Shown here: piece by piece, positions 32,701 through 44,877 of the stretch
How the letters are laid out: the number at the start of each line of letters is the position of its first letter
How positions within the stretch are numbered: the stretch's first letter is position 1
Origin: Dastarcus helophoroides
Taxonomy: Eukaryota > Arthropoda > Insecta > Coleoptera > Bothrideridae
Direction of reading: 5' to 3'
DNA length: 64,000 nt
Assembly: GCA_028583605.1 (NCBI GenBank)
Contig: CM053328.1
Location: 3,108,920-3,172,919 of the forward strand
Notes under the pieces: model-generated
The model's input: only the letters and a program-made list of their open reading frames with translations
Told to the model about the DNA's origin: nothing
Databases searched by the model: none
Translations under genes and position numbers: made by a program

Positions 32701-33590
32701 CGCTTCAAATTTCCCTAAAAAAATAAATAAACAAAAGCTAGAGTGAATAGACACGTAAAAAACGAGTACTCATTAAACAAGTAACCACAGAAGTCGAAGT
32801 TTCCAAAAATACTTTTCCAAGAATTTTTACGTGTTGCTTAAATTTTGACAAAAAATTATAATTTCAAGAGGTATTTTTCCGAAATTTTTGATTGATTTGT
32901 ATTAATATTTTGAAAGCACACATGAAATTTAAAATTTCTAGAAAAAACCAATTTGGAGAGCCAAAATTTAAAAAAAAAATATATTTCTCTCATGATTTTT
33001 ACTTGTTTGTTTGTAAATTTTCCACAGACTTGAAATTTTGTGAAAAAAAGTTGAATTACTTTTGCGAGAAAAACAAAATCTAAATTTACATTGCCAGCAA
33101 TCAAAGATCAAAATAAAAGCTGAAATTTGCAGAAAAAGTCGAATTTTGGGAAACAGCCGAATTTTGAGAAAAAGCCGAATTTTGAAAAAAAGCCGAATTT
33201 TGAGAAAAAGGAATAGATGTCGAAACAATTGGGGAAAAGAAAGACTTCGAAAGAATTGAGAAAAAAGGAGAGATTTCGACAAAATTGAGAAAAAGGAAGG
33301 GATTTTGACAAAAATGAATTTATTAAAATTTCTCAAAAAAAGGGAAAATTTTAGAAAATAAATGTCGAATTTGGAAGACATTGAAACCCAGAACAAATTA
33401 AAAACCTGAAATTTTTAGACAAATTTGAATTGTTTTGAAAAATTGAAAACTTTGAAAAATGTAAAATATCAAAAAAGAAATTGTAAAAATAAACTGGAAG
33501 CTTAAAAAAATTGTCGAACTTGAAAAATGTTGAAGTTTTTCAGAGAAGAAGTTGGTAGTAGGTGCGGTCAATAATTGCTAATTTAAATTA
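32701..33590. repeat. AT-rich sequence grading into Sat20
   Basis: From about 33120 a short tandem patch (GCCGAATTTTGAGAAAAA, about 18 bp) occurs. 33381-33540 resembles the ~550-bp repeat inside the hAT element (TGAAACCCAGAACAAATT). 33560-33605 is a fragment of the Sat20 spacer element (GTGCGGTCAATAATTGCTAA). No gene. Confidence 0.55.
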
Positions 33591-36500
33591 CCAAAATTTC
33601 GTCTTTTTTTCTCGAAATTTCGAGAAGTTTCGAGAAAAAAAGTTGAAATTTGAGAAAAGAGCCGAAATTTCGAAAAAAATGTCAAAATTTCGATATTCAG
33701 GTCAAAATTTCGAGAAAAAAGTCGGAATTTGAGAAAAAAGTCGGAATTTGGAGAAAAAAAATAGAAATTTGAGAAAAAAGTCGAAAATTCGAGAAAAATG
33801 TTAAAATTTCGATATTTAGGGTAAAAATTTCGAGAAACAAGTCGATATTTGAGAAAAAAAGTCTAAAATTGAGAAAAAAACGAAATTTCGAGAAAAAATT
33901 TGAACTTTTCAGATTAAGGTTGAAATTTGAGAAAAAAGTCGACATTTCAAGAAAAAAAGTCGAAATTTCGAAATATTTCGAGAAAAAGTCAAAGTTTCGA
34001 TAATAAAGCCGAAATTTCGAGAAAGAAAGACGAAATTTGAGAAATGAGTCGAAATTTCAAGAAAAAAAGTCAAAATTTTGAGTTTAAAGTTGAAAAAAAA
34101 GTCGAAATTTGAGAAAAAAGTAGAAATTTTGAGAAAAAAGTAGAAATTTCGAGAAAAAAGTCGAAATTTTGAGTCTACAGTACTATTTCCATATTAAGGG
34201 CTAAATTTCGAGAGAAAAAAGTCGAAATTTGGAAAAAAAGTCGAAAATTGGGAAAAGAACAAACGAAATTTCGAGAAAAAAGTCAAACTTTTCGGATTAA
34301 GGTCGAAATTTCCAGGAAAAGGTCGAAATTTCGAAATATTTCGAGAGGAAAGTCGAAATTTGAGAAAAGAGTCGAAATTTCAAGAAAAAAGTCGAAATTT
34401 TGAAAAAAAGTCCAAAATTGAGAAAAAACAAACGAAATTTCGAGAAAAAAAACAAACTTTTCGGATTAAGGTCGAAATTTCCAGAAAAAGGTCGAAATTT
34501 CGAAATATTTCGAGAAGAAAGTCGAAATTTGAGAAAAAAGTTGAAATTTCAAGAAAAAAAGTCGAAATTTCGAGAAGAAAAAGTCGAACTTTCGCGAAAA
34601 AAATCGAAATTTCGAGAAAAAACATCGAGTTTTGAGAAAAAACGTCCAACTTTGAGAAAAGAGTCGAAATTTCAAGAAAAAAGTCGAAATTCGAGAAAAA
34701 GAGTCGAAATTTCGGGAAAAAAAGTCGAAATTTTGATATTAAAGTCGAAATTTTGAGAAAAATATCGAAATTTTGATCTTAATACCGTCGATATTTGAGA
34801 AAAAAATTCGAAAATTGAGAAAAAAACAAAATTTCGAGAAACAAGTCGAAATTTCGAAATATTTCGAGAAAAAGGGCGAAATTTGAAAAATGAGACGAAA
34901 TTTCCAGAAAAAAGTCGAAAGTTCGAGAAAAAAAGTTTGAAATTTGAGAACAACGTCGAAATTTGGAGAAAAAAGTCGAAATTTTGACATATTTCGAAAG
35001 AAATGGCGAAATTTCGAAATATTTTGAGAAGAAAGTCGATATTTGAGAAAAAAGTCGAAATTTCAAGAAAAAAGTCGAAATTTCGAGAAGAAAAAGTCGA
35101 AGTTTAGAGAAAAAAATCGAAATTTCGAGAAAAAACATCAAATTTTGAGAAAAAACGTCCAACTTTGAACAAAGAGTCGAAATTTCAAGAAAAAAGTCGA
35201 AATTTTCAAAAAAAGTCGGAAATTGAGAAAAAAAAGTCGAAATTTCGAGAAGAAAAAGTCAAACTTTCGCGAAAAAATCGAAATTTCGAGAAAAAACATC
35301 GAGTTTTGAGAAAAAACGTCCAACTTTGAGAAAAGAGTCGAAATTTCAAGAAAAAAGTCGAAATTTCGGGAAAAAAAGTCGAAATTTTGATATTAAAGTC
35401 GAAATTTTGAGAAAAATATCGAAATTTTGACCTTAATATCGTCGACATTTGAGAAAAAAATTCGAAAATTGAGAAAAAAAACAAAATTTCGAGAAACAAG
35501 TCGAAATTTCGAAATATTTCGAGAAAAAGGGCGAAATTTGAGAAATGAGACGAAATTTTCAGAAAAAAGTCGAAAGTTCGAGAAAAAAAGTTCGAAATTT
35601 GAGAACAACGTCGAAATTTGGAGAAAAAAGTCGAAATTTTGACATATTTCGAAAAAAAGGGCGAAATTTCGAAATATTTCGAGAAGAAAGTCGATATTTG
35701 AGAATAAAGTCGAAATTTAAAGAAAAAAGTCGAAATTTGGAGAAGAAAAAGTCGAAGTTTAGAGAAAAAAATCGAAATTTCGAGAAAGAACATCAAATTT
35801 TGAGAAAAAACGTCCAACTTTGAGAAAAGAGTCGAAATTTCAAGAAAAAAGTCGAAATTTTCAAAAAAAGTCAGAAATTGAGAAAAAAAGTCGAAATTTC
35901 GAGAAGAAAAAGTCAAACTTTCGCGAAGAAAATCGAAATTTCAAGAAAAAACATCGAGTTTTGAGAAAAAACGTCCAACTTTGAGAAAAGAGTCGAAATT
36001 TCAAGAAAAAAGTCGAAATTCGAGACAGAGTCGAAATTTCGAGAAAAAAAATCGAAATTTTGAAATTAAAGTCGAAATTTTGAGAAAAATGTTGAAGTTT
36101 TGATATTAAGGTCAAAAAAGTCGATATTTGAGAAAAATATTCGAAAATTGAGAAAAAAAAAACGAAATTTCGAGAAAAAAGTAGAAATTTCGAAATATTT
36201 CGAGAAAAAGGGCGAAATTTGAGAAATGAGACGAAATTTCGAGGAAAAAGTCGAAAGTTCAAGAAAAAAAACTAGAAATTTGAGAACAACGTCGAAATTT
36301 GGAGAAAAAAGTCGAAAATTCGAAATATTTCGAAAAAAAGGGCGAAATTTGAGAAATGAGACGAAATTTCGAGGAAAAAGTCGAAAGTTCGAGAAAAAAA
36401 ACTCGAAATTTGAGAACAACGTCGAAGTTTGGAGAAAAAAGTCGAAATTTCGAAATATTTCGAGAAAAAGGGCTAAATTTGAGAAATGAGACAAAATTTC

Positions 36501-36900
36501 GAGAAAGGAGTCGAAAGTTCAAGAAAAAAAACTCGAAATTTGAGAACAACGTCGAAATTTGGAGAAAAAAGTCGAAATTTCGAAATATTTTGAGAAAAAG
36601 GGCGAAATTTGAGAAATGAGGCAAAATTTCGAGGAAAAAGTCGAAAGTTCAAGAAAAAAAACTCGAAATTTGAGAACAACGTCGAAATTTGAGAAATGAG
36701 TCGCAATTGCTAGAAAAAAGTCGAAAGTTCGAGAAAAAAACTCGAATTTGAGAAAAAAGTCAAAATTTCAAGATTAATGTCGAAATTTCGAGAAAAAAAG
36801 TCGAAATATTAAGAAAAGCTCAAAATTTCGACAAAAAATTTGGAATATTCCAGAGAAATTTAAATTTTGTGGAGAAATCCGAAATTTCGAGAACAAGACG
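33590..36900 (+). repeat. Sat20 array, plus polarity, with 130-bp and ~660-bp higher-order repeats
   Basis: More than 3 kb of GTCGAAATTTCGAGAAAAAA-type units. A longer block recurs: ACATCGAGTTTTGAG at about 34621, 35295 and 35950, spacings near 660 bp. At the distal end a 130-bp unit (GGGCGAAATTTGAGAAATGA) recurs near 36208, 36338, 36470 and 36600. Frames on both strands (KKSKFREKSRNF / FFSKFRLFSRNF) are products of the repeat. Confidence 0.93.
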
Positions 36901-38142
36901 ATTTAAAAAAAATCCAAATTTTTTAATAAATTTAAATTTTCAGATAATTGGTAAAATAATTTCGAAAGAAAAGAGAATGTCGATAAAACTTCCATTTTCT
37001 AGAAAAGTACTCAATTTTTAAAAAAAGGGCAAAATTTCTTAGAGAAAGCCAAATTTTAAGAAAAAAGAATCAAATTTTGAGATTTGACAATAGATGAGTT
37101 TCGTTAATAACACTTTAAATTTCCAGAAAAAGGTTAATTTCGAAAAAAAAAAATGGGTAGTTATGGAGACTGCCGACAGAAGTGAAAACTTAAAACTATG
37201 ACAACAAAAAAAGTTTTTTTTTAGAAATATCTTTTTCCAAACTCTCTAGGGTTTCTCTTAGTTGAGTACAAATAAGGAGCGCGGCGACTAACTATCAAAA
37301 AAAAAATCTATCAAAATTATCTTATAGGTATCAGTTAAATGTCCGTAATCTGACGACTAAGAAAAGTCATCTAAATGTTAACATTTCTGTGGCTCTTAAA
37401 GTTATCGCTATAATGATATCTTTAAGATATCTTTCTGATTTAGGTGCTGTACGGGTTTAATTTCATCATGAATGCTGTTATGAAAGAAATATTTAATTAA
37501 TAAATTTTCGTCCTGAGGCAACTGATTAAGTGTACTTAATTTCGTTGCAATATCTGTGAGAGAACAAATAATTGCTGATAGATCGTGAAGGGCTGCACAA
37601 AGCCAACAATTGGGTCAAAGTGAGGGTTGATTGTATAATTAAATTAATAACATAATCAGAATTACTCAAGAATGAGATATTCAAGTAAGCTTCTTTTCTG
37701 TCATAGTAATCGTGATCGTGATATGTACACAAAGGAACAAATTATCTTTCGCATTGTTTATACTTGATTATGCGTTTTAATTGCGGCTTTTTTAAAACCT
37801 TGTTGCTGTAACTTTCATTATCTAACAACATGCGGAAAATAATGGTAAAGGTAACATAATAAAGCCGTGTAATATATGAAGTTGTTCCTTTGTTTATTAT
37901 TAGATAATTGAACCGTTATGGTGCATGTGTGCTTAAAGTGTGCGTTATAAACAAATTTAATATTCCTTTGAAATAACAGTAGACAGATCCTAATAGTATA
38001 ATAACTGACACGTCAACAATATATTATTTGAATCATATACAGCTACCCCTTTGTTGTAACAAGTTGACTTATATTTCATAAGTTTGATCAGTATAGTAGA
38101 TGGTTTTAGTTAGATAATTAATTAATGGTTAGATAATTAATT
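36901..38142. other. Transition and apparently unique region
   Basis: 37160-37205 is the distal module of the HHR-B family (GACTGCCGACAGAAGTG). 37307-37452 is a dispersed repeat listed separately. 37453-38142 looks unique, and a duplicated GGTTAGATAATTAATTAAT ends at 38142. No gene recognised. Confidence 0.45.
37307..37452 (+). repeat. Dispersed repeat, copy 2 of 2
   Basis: Same orientation as 4926-5072, ending at the same sequence (GATTTAGGTGCTGTACG). The shared sharp end suggests a transposable-element boundary. Confidence 0.75.
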
Positions 38143-39600
38143 AATAAGGGCAGTGGCGGCTCGCGTATATGCACTGAGGAACTGCAGCACCCCCAATTCC
38201 TTTCAAGTATTTTCTCAAAATGTTGGGTCTTTTTGAAGACTTTTTCTTTAACACTTTTTTATTGAAATTTTAAATTTTCTCTTTCTTTTATAGAAGCCTC
38301 ATCTTTCTCATATGTTAGCATCTTCTAAAATCTATTTTATTTTTAATTTTGATTAAGAACACATTTTCAAAAACTAATTTTTGTAAAACTTTTGAAAAAG
38401 GAATCAATATTTCGAAAAAGAATTGAAATTTTGAAAAAAAAAGGTTAAATTTCTCTAAAGGTGTCAAAATTTTGAGAAAATAATGAAAATTTCAAAAAAC
38501 AATCTAAATCCAACTCTTCTCGCATTTTGATATTTCTCTGAAAAAAAAAATAATACCAAGTCTTCGAGTTTTCACCCGATTTCGCAATTTTCACTGTATT
38601 GTAGTAAAATTTTTAGTTCTTTCTAATATTTTGATTTTTATTTGTTGGGAAAGTTTTTTGGAAAGTTTCGTATTAGTATTATATAAATAAATGTTCTCGA
38701 AATGTCTATTTTTCCAGCAAATTTTGTTCTTAAAATCTTCCTGGAAATTTCAAATTCTCCTGATTTCTAATGTTCCTCTAATTAGCTTTTAAAAATGTTA
38801 GGTTTTTTTATAGCGTTTGACATTTCAAAGTTTATTTGATAATTTTGACTAACAACTTTTAGAAAAAAATTCCTATTATTATTATTATTCTCAATTTTTA
38901 TAAAAATGTCAAGATTTTGGAAAGAAACGAAAAAATGTTAGGAACATTTTCCATTGCTTCCGCATTTTGATATTTTTCTAAAAAAAAAGTAATAACCGAT
39001 GGATTACTTTCCTAAAATTTCGACTTTTTTATACAGATATTTCAAATTTTTTCTCGATCGATTTTCTTTCAACGAAAATTGGAACTTTCAAAATTTGACC
39101 TTTTTCAGAATTTTGAAAAATTTGAAAATTTCCACTTTTGTTAAGAATTTCGTTCGGATGTCCTAGAAATTTCTATTTTTTGTGAGAATTTTGGCTCTTC
39201 TAACATTTTTAATTTATTTGTAAAATCTCAACCTCGAAAATTTCCACATTTTATTTTTTTGAAATTCGACAGTTTTTCATAAATTTAATTTGTTCCCTCA
39301 ATTTTAACTTTTTTTGAAAATTTCGAAATTTACCAAAATTTCTACTGTTTTTAAAATTTACGGCTTTATTAAAATATTTACTTTTGTGGAAATTTAAACT
39401 TTTTTTAAAATTTTGCTTTTTTGAAAATTCGGTTTTTATTGTAAATTTGATTTTTCACGAATTTTGATATATTTTTTTTTTTTGTTAATTTCGACTATTC
39501 TGATGTGGTATTTTTTTCCCAAAATTTGGAATATGTCGATTTTCCAAAATTTGGAAAATTTTGATTTTTAATGATTTTCATTTTTATTAAAAATTGAATT

Positions 39601-41015
39601 TGTTAAAAGTTCCCAAAAAGGATAAAATTTGAGAAAAAACGTCGAATTTCGACAATAGATTGAACCCAGAACAAATTTAAAACCTGAAGTTTTTAAATAA
39701 ATTTAAATTTTGCGAAAAATTGTAAAATTTCGAAAACAAAAATTGTAAAAAATTGAAAGCTTCGAAAAAATCGGCGAACTTTTAAAAAGCTAAAATTTTT
39801 CGGAGAAAAAGAAAATAAAACATCTGCATTTTCCCGGAGAAAGTTAAATTTTGAGAATTAATTGAAATTTCATTTCGAGAACAAGACGAATTGAAAAAGA
39901 AACTGCCAATTTTCAAACACATCGAATTTTGAGAAAATTGGTAAAGTAATTTCGAAAGAAAAGATAATACTTCCAGTTTCGAGAAAAATATTGAATTTTA
40001 AAAGAAAATCGAAATTTTCCAGAGAAAGTCAAATTTAGAAAAAAATTAAATTTTTAGTTCTGAAAATAGATGAATTTAGTTCGAAATAAAAGAGAGAAAA
40101 TAAAAATAGAAGAAAATACCGAATTTTGAAAAAAAGAGATTTTGAAAAAGTGAAGTTGTTAAAAGTTCTCAAAAAGGATAAAATTTGAAAAAAAAACGTC
40201 GAATTTCGACAATAGATTGAACCCAGAACAAATTCAAAACCTGAAGTTCTTAGATAAATTTAAATTTTGTGAAAAATTGTAAAATTTCAAAAAGAGAAAT
40301 TGTAAAAAAATTGGAAGCTTCGAAAAAATCGGCTAACTCTACAAAGTCGAAGTTTTTCAGAGAAAAAAAAATAAAAAATCTGCATTTTCCCAGAGAAAGT
40401 TAAATTTTGAGAATTAGTTAAAATTTCGAGAACAAGACGAATTGAAAAAAAACTGCAAATTTTCAGATACATTGAATTTTGAGAAAATTGGTAAAGTAAT
40501 TTCGAAAGAAAAGATAAAACTTCCAGTTTCGAGAAAAATATTGAATTTTAAAAGAAAATTAAAATTTTCCAGAGAAAGTCAAATTTAGAAAAAAATTAAA
40601 TTTTCAGATTTGAAAATGGATGAATTTAGTTCGAGATAAAAGTTGAAATTTCCAGAAACAACTGAACTTTGAAAAATAGAGATTTTGAAAAAAAATAATT
40701 TGTTAAAAATGTTCAAAGATGATAAAATTTGAAAAAAAACGTCGGAATAGATTGAACCCAGAACAAATTTAAATCCTGAAGTTTTTCGATAAATTTATTT
40801 GTGAAAAATTGTAAAACTTCGAAATGGGAAATTGTAAAAAATTGAAAGCTTCGTCAAACTTTTAAAAAACCGAAATTTTTCAGAGAAAAAGAAAATAAAA
40901 AAACTGCATTTTCCCAGAGAAAGTTAAATTTTGAGAATCAATTCGAAATTTCGAGAACAAAACGAATTAAAAAAAACTCCAAATGTTCAGATGAATTAGA
41001 ATGTTGGTAGAAAAA
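39601..41015 (+). repeat. Tandem repeat of ~550 bp inside the hAT element
   Basis: Units start with TGTTAAAA at 39601, 40157 and 40701 (spacings 556 and 544; the third is incomplete). Each includes TTGAACCCAGAACAAATT and CCAGAGAAAGT-like sequence. Non-coding. Confidence 0.85.
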
Positions 41016-41025
41016 ATTTGATTTG

Positions 41026-42743
41026 GTCTCTCAATTTTAACTTTTTTAAAAATTTTGAAATTTTCCAAAAATTCTACTGTTTTGAAAACTTAGAGCTTTA
41101 TTAAAATATTAACTTTTTGTGGAAATTTAAACTTTTTTTTAAAATTTTGCCTTTTTGAAAATTCGGTTTTTATTTTAAATTTGATTTTTCACGAATTTTG
41201 ATATTTTTTCTTGCTAATTTCGATTTTGTGGTGTTTTTTCCCAAAATTTGGAAAAATGTCGATTTTCTAAAATTTGAAAAATTTTGATTTTTGATGATTT
41301 TCATTTTTATTAAAAATTCCAACTATTTTTTAAATTTTCGATCTTTTCTCGAAGTTTTAACTTTCCTTTTGAAAGTTACGATTTATTTTCGAAATTTCGT
41401 TTTTTTTTTAAATTTAGACTTATTTGAAATTTTTTTTTGAAAATTTCGATTTTTTTTTAAATTTCGATTTTTTTTTAAATTTCGATTTTTTTAAAAATTT
41501 TGATTTTTTTGAAGATTTCGATTTTTTTGAAAATTTCAATTTTTTTGGAAATTTCAATTTTATTTGAAAATTTCGATTTTTTTGAAAATTTCGATTTTTT
41601 TGAAAATTTCGATTTTTTTTTGAAAATTTCGATTTTTTGAAAATTTCGATTTTTTTGAAAATTTCGATTTTTTTGAAAATTTCGATTTTTTTGAAATTTG
41701 GACCTTTTTTAAAATTTCGTCTTGATTTCAAAATTCGACCCTTTTTAAACATTTTGACTTTTTAAAACATTTTATAGTTTTTCAAAATGTTAACTAACGA
41801 AATTTTCAATTTTTTTTGAAACTTTCGACATTTTAAAATTTTGTCTTGTTGAGCCCAAATTGTTTTAGAAAACCTAATTTTTAGCTTATTAAAGAGAGTG
41901 CTGACATTTGATTTGGTCTCTCAATTTTAACTTTTTTTGAAAATTTTGAAATTTTCCAAAAATTCAACTGTTTTGAAAACTTACAGCTTTATTAAAATAT
42001 TAACTTTTTTGGAAATTTAAACTTTTTTTAAAATTTTGCCTTTTTGAAAATTCGGTTTTTATTTTAAATTTGATTTTTCACGAATTTTGATATTTTTTCT
42101 TGCTAATTTCGATTTTGTGGTGTTTTCTCCCAAAATTTGGAAAAATGTCAATTTTCTAAAATTTGAAAAATTTTGATTTTTGATGATTTTCATTTTTATT
42201 AAAAATTCCAACTATTTTTTAAATTTTCGATCTTTTCTCGAAGTTTTAACTTTTCTTTTGAAAGTTACGACTTATTTTCGAAATTTCGGTTTTTTTTTTA
42301 AATTTAGACTTATTTGAAAAATTTTTTTGAAAATTTCGATTTTTTTTTAAATTTCGATTTTTTTTTAAATTTCGATTTTTTTAAAATTTTGATTTTTTTG
42401 AAGATTTCGATTTTTTTGAAAATTTCAATTTTTTTGGAAATTTCAATTTTATTTGAAAATTTCGATTTTTTTGAAAATTTCGATTTTTTTGAAAATTTCG
42501 ATTTTTTTTGAAAATTTCGATTTTTTTGAAATTTGGACCTTTTTTATAATTTCGTCCTGATTTCAAAATTTCGACCCTTTTTAAACATTTTGACTTTTTA
42601 AAACATTTTATAGTTTTTCAAAATGTTAACTAACGAAATTTTTAATTTTTTTTGAAACTTTCGACATTTTAAAATTTTGTCTTGTTGAGCCCAAATTGTT
42701 TTAGAAAACCTAATTTTTAGCTTATTAAAGAGAGTGCTGACAT
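41026..42743 (+). repeat. 880-bp tandem duplication inside the hAT element
   Basis: 41026-41905 and 41906-42743 both start at ATTTGATTTGGTCTCTC and end at AAAGAGAGTGCTGAC, with few differences apart from the copy number of an inner 17-19 bp repeat (TTTTTTTGAAAATTTCGA, about 41440-41690 and 42320-42525). A diverged third relative lies at about 39290-39600. Confidence 0.88.
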
Positions 42744-43265
42744 TTTCTAATATTTAATAATACCTTTTGTCACTCCCTTAGGACTTAAAAATGCATCTTG
42801 TTTCGAATTTTTTTTTTAAGTTTTTCGAAAATTTCGATTTTTTAAATGTTGCGTTATGCAAGTAGAATGCAACTTAGACTACAAATTCGTGCAGCCCTCC
42901 AGGCGTGAATCATAGGTAGCTGAACTACCAACAGTTGAAACACTGCCACTTAGCAAAGCGGTTGCTCTCTAGGAAAGTTCCCAGAAGACAAGGATTCTAA
43001 TACACAGACCAATACGTTTGAACATTTATTAGATTCGAAGTTTGGAAACCGGTTTCGATCTCGAAATGAATAATAAATAATTGTGAAAATTCAGTTTAAG
43101 TTTTTGAATTTTCAAATTAATACTCGAAAAACTTTTCTACAGATTCTCATTTTTCTTTCAAAATTTGGGTTTTTTTTTATAAATTATCGAATAAGAATAT
43201 CCAAACTATGGATTTTAATGCACAGACTAATAGGTTTGAATATTTGTTAGATTCGAAGTTTAGAA

Positions 43266-43308
43266 ACCAAAGACCGGTTTCGATCTTGTTAGATCTCGTC
43301 AGTTTGGT
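43266..43308 (-). ncRNA. HHR-A hammerhead ribozyme, complete, GTC cleavage triplet
   Basis: On the minus strand stem I ACCAAA/TTTGGT, core CTGACGA, stem II GATCT/AGATC with loop AACA, GAAA, palindromic ACCGGT and C at the cleavage position are all perfect. This is the best copy in the window because GTC is the preferred triplet. Plus-strand landmarks are ACCGGT at 43273-43278 and the core complement TCGTCAG at about 43296-43302. Confidence 0.87.
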
Positions 43309-43368
43309 ACATCCAACTCGAATGCTAACTTACTTGTCGGAACATTTGTTAGCATTCAAGTTAGATGT

Positions 43369-43411
43369 ACCAAACTGACGAGATCTAACAAGATCGACAC
43401 CGGTCTTTGGT
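43369..43411 (+). ncRNA. HHR-A hammerhead, core point mutation
   Basis: Identical in layout to the minus-strand copy 60 bp away, but the conserved GAAA reads GACA (43396-43399). That changes an invariant core adenine and should abolish cleavage. Stems and GTC are intact. Confidence 0.75.
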
Positions 43412-44097
43412 TTCCAAACTTCGAATCTAATAAATGTTCAAACCTATTGGTCTTTACATTAGAAATGTTGCCTTGTTCGAGCAAAATTGTTATTCAAAAC
43501 CAAATTTTCGGCTTGTAAAAGAAAATTTTAAATTTCAATGTTCAATTAAATATCCTTTTTCACCCCGCTTGGGGTTAACATTTTTTAAATCGATTAAGTA
43601 CGTATTTAGTGATTGCTTTCATGTATTCTTTACATAGAAATTTTGACAATTTTTTTTAGAAAAGAACCCTGAGCTTTTTCCAAAAATGTTAACATTTTGA
43701 GAAAAAACGAAGAAATTTTAAAAAAAGTTGTTTTCAATTTTGAGAAAAATATTGAATTTCAAAAAAAAATGAACCTTCTAAATTTCAACTTTTTTGCGAT
43801 TTCATATTTCACTAAAAAAAACTTACCACTATTGTAGAAGCGAAGAAAATTCTGAATCGAAATTTCCAATTTTTCTAGAACTGTTATTTGTTAAATTTAT
43901 TCTTGAATTGTCAAGTCCGTCAAATTTCGATGAAAAATAGATTGAAATTTAAAGATTAACCTCAAAATTTGGGTGAAAAGCAGACAACGTTTCTAGAAAA
44001 AAGTTGAAATTTGTTATTTGTATATAAAATTTTTGAAAAAATAGCAATGTCGCAATCAATGAAAAAAAAAACAATTTTTAAAAATAAATTAATTGAA

Positions 44098-44240
44098 TTT
44101 TTTTGGTGGAACGGACTGGTCCTTGGTTATCTTCAAAAATTGAAATACAAAACTTGTCCCCTGGAACCAAGAAAGATTAAAATAACAACGAACCTTTCTT
44201 GGTTTCAGGGGATAAGTTTTGTATTTCAAATTAATTGTCA
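44098..44240. mobile_element. Short fold-back form of the HHR-B repeat
   Basis: GGTGGAACGGACTGGTCC opens the repeat. CTTGTCCCCTGGAACCAAG pairs with CTTGGTTTCAGGGGATAAG 30 bp later. The hammerhead segment is missing between the arms. Lies inside the hAT element. Confidence 0.7.
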
Positions 44241-44877
44241 AAAATATTCTCTTAATTTCGATTTTTAAAGTAGGACTTATTGAAATTTTCAAAAATGAGT
44301 CACAATTCGAAATCTCGAAAATAAAAATAATCAACATCTGAAAAAAAATTAATTGACAATTTAATGTTCTAATTTGAATTTTTTCTAGTTATTTTGAAGT
44401 TCCCAGAGAAACTTCAAATATCAAAAGTCGATTCTTTGTAATTAAAATTCACATTTTCGGAATGTATTTGTAATTGAAGTTTTTTTTTTCGAAATTTGTT
44501 TCAAAATTTCGAACAATTTTAAAAATAGAAATTTTTGTTACTATTTCTTTAATTTTGAGTTTTAAATCGACATTTTTCTCAAAAAGTTTATATTTAAAAA
44601 GAAAAAAATATCAGTTTTAGAAAATATATATTTCAAGCTCAGGAAAGTTTCAAAAAAACAGATAAAATTCGTTATTTATTCACAAAATTCCAATTTTTCC
44701 TCGAAATTCTGCATTTTCGAATTTGCATTTGAGATTTTTATTGGAGGTTCATTGAGAAGCAACAGAGGTGGTTTATGTTATTAATTTTTTGAACTCATTT
44801 GTTTTTACACAATTTTAACACAAAGGGCGTCGCAGCACCCCCTCCAGTTTTAGCTACTAACCGCCACTGAATAAGGG

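Larger units (their letters stand above)
42855..43440. mobile_element. Retrozyme-like copies, head to head, nested in the hAT element
   Basis: 42855-43075 is a minus-strand partial unit (GCAGCCCTCCAGGCGTG, then CTACCAACAGTTGAAACACT) with a broken HHR. 43215-43330 carries a minus-strand HHR-A and 43331-43440 a plus-strand one, so their flanks form a large inverted repeat. It was inserted after the hAT element formed, since the hAT ends are intact. Confidence 0.75.
38151..44869. mobile_element. Large non-autonomous hAT element with 8-bp target-site duplication
   Basis: Both ends carry CAGTGGCGG as an inverted repeat (38151-38159 and 44861-44869), and both are flanked by the 8-bp direct repeat AATAAGGG (38143-38150 and 44870-44877), the signature of hAT insertion. 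Subterminal regions share GCAGCACCCCC. The 6.7-kb interior has no transposase; it is filled with AAATTTCG-type satellite, a ~550-bp tandem repeat, an 880-bp duplication, a retrozyme-like element and an HHR-B fragment. A related decayed end is at about 51915-51958. It could also be an autonomous element whose gene was replaced by satellite growth. Confidence 0.88.

Noticed and set aside
33697..36706. Lys/Arg/Phe-rich frames in Sat20 (also at 54210-57795 and 61636-63569)
   Set aside because: They arise from GTCGAAATTTCGAG repeats read in either direction; the complementary strand gives FFSKFRLFS versions of the same thing.
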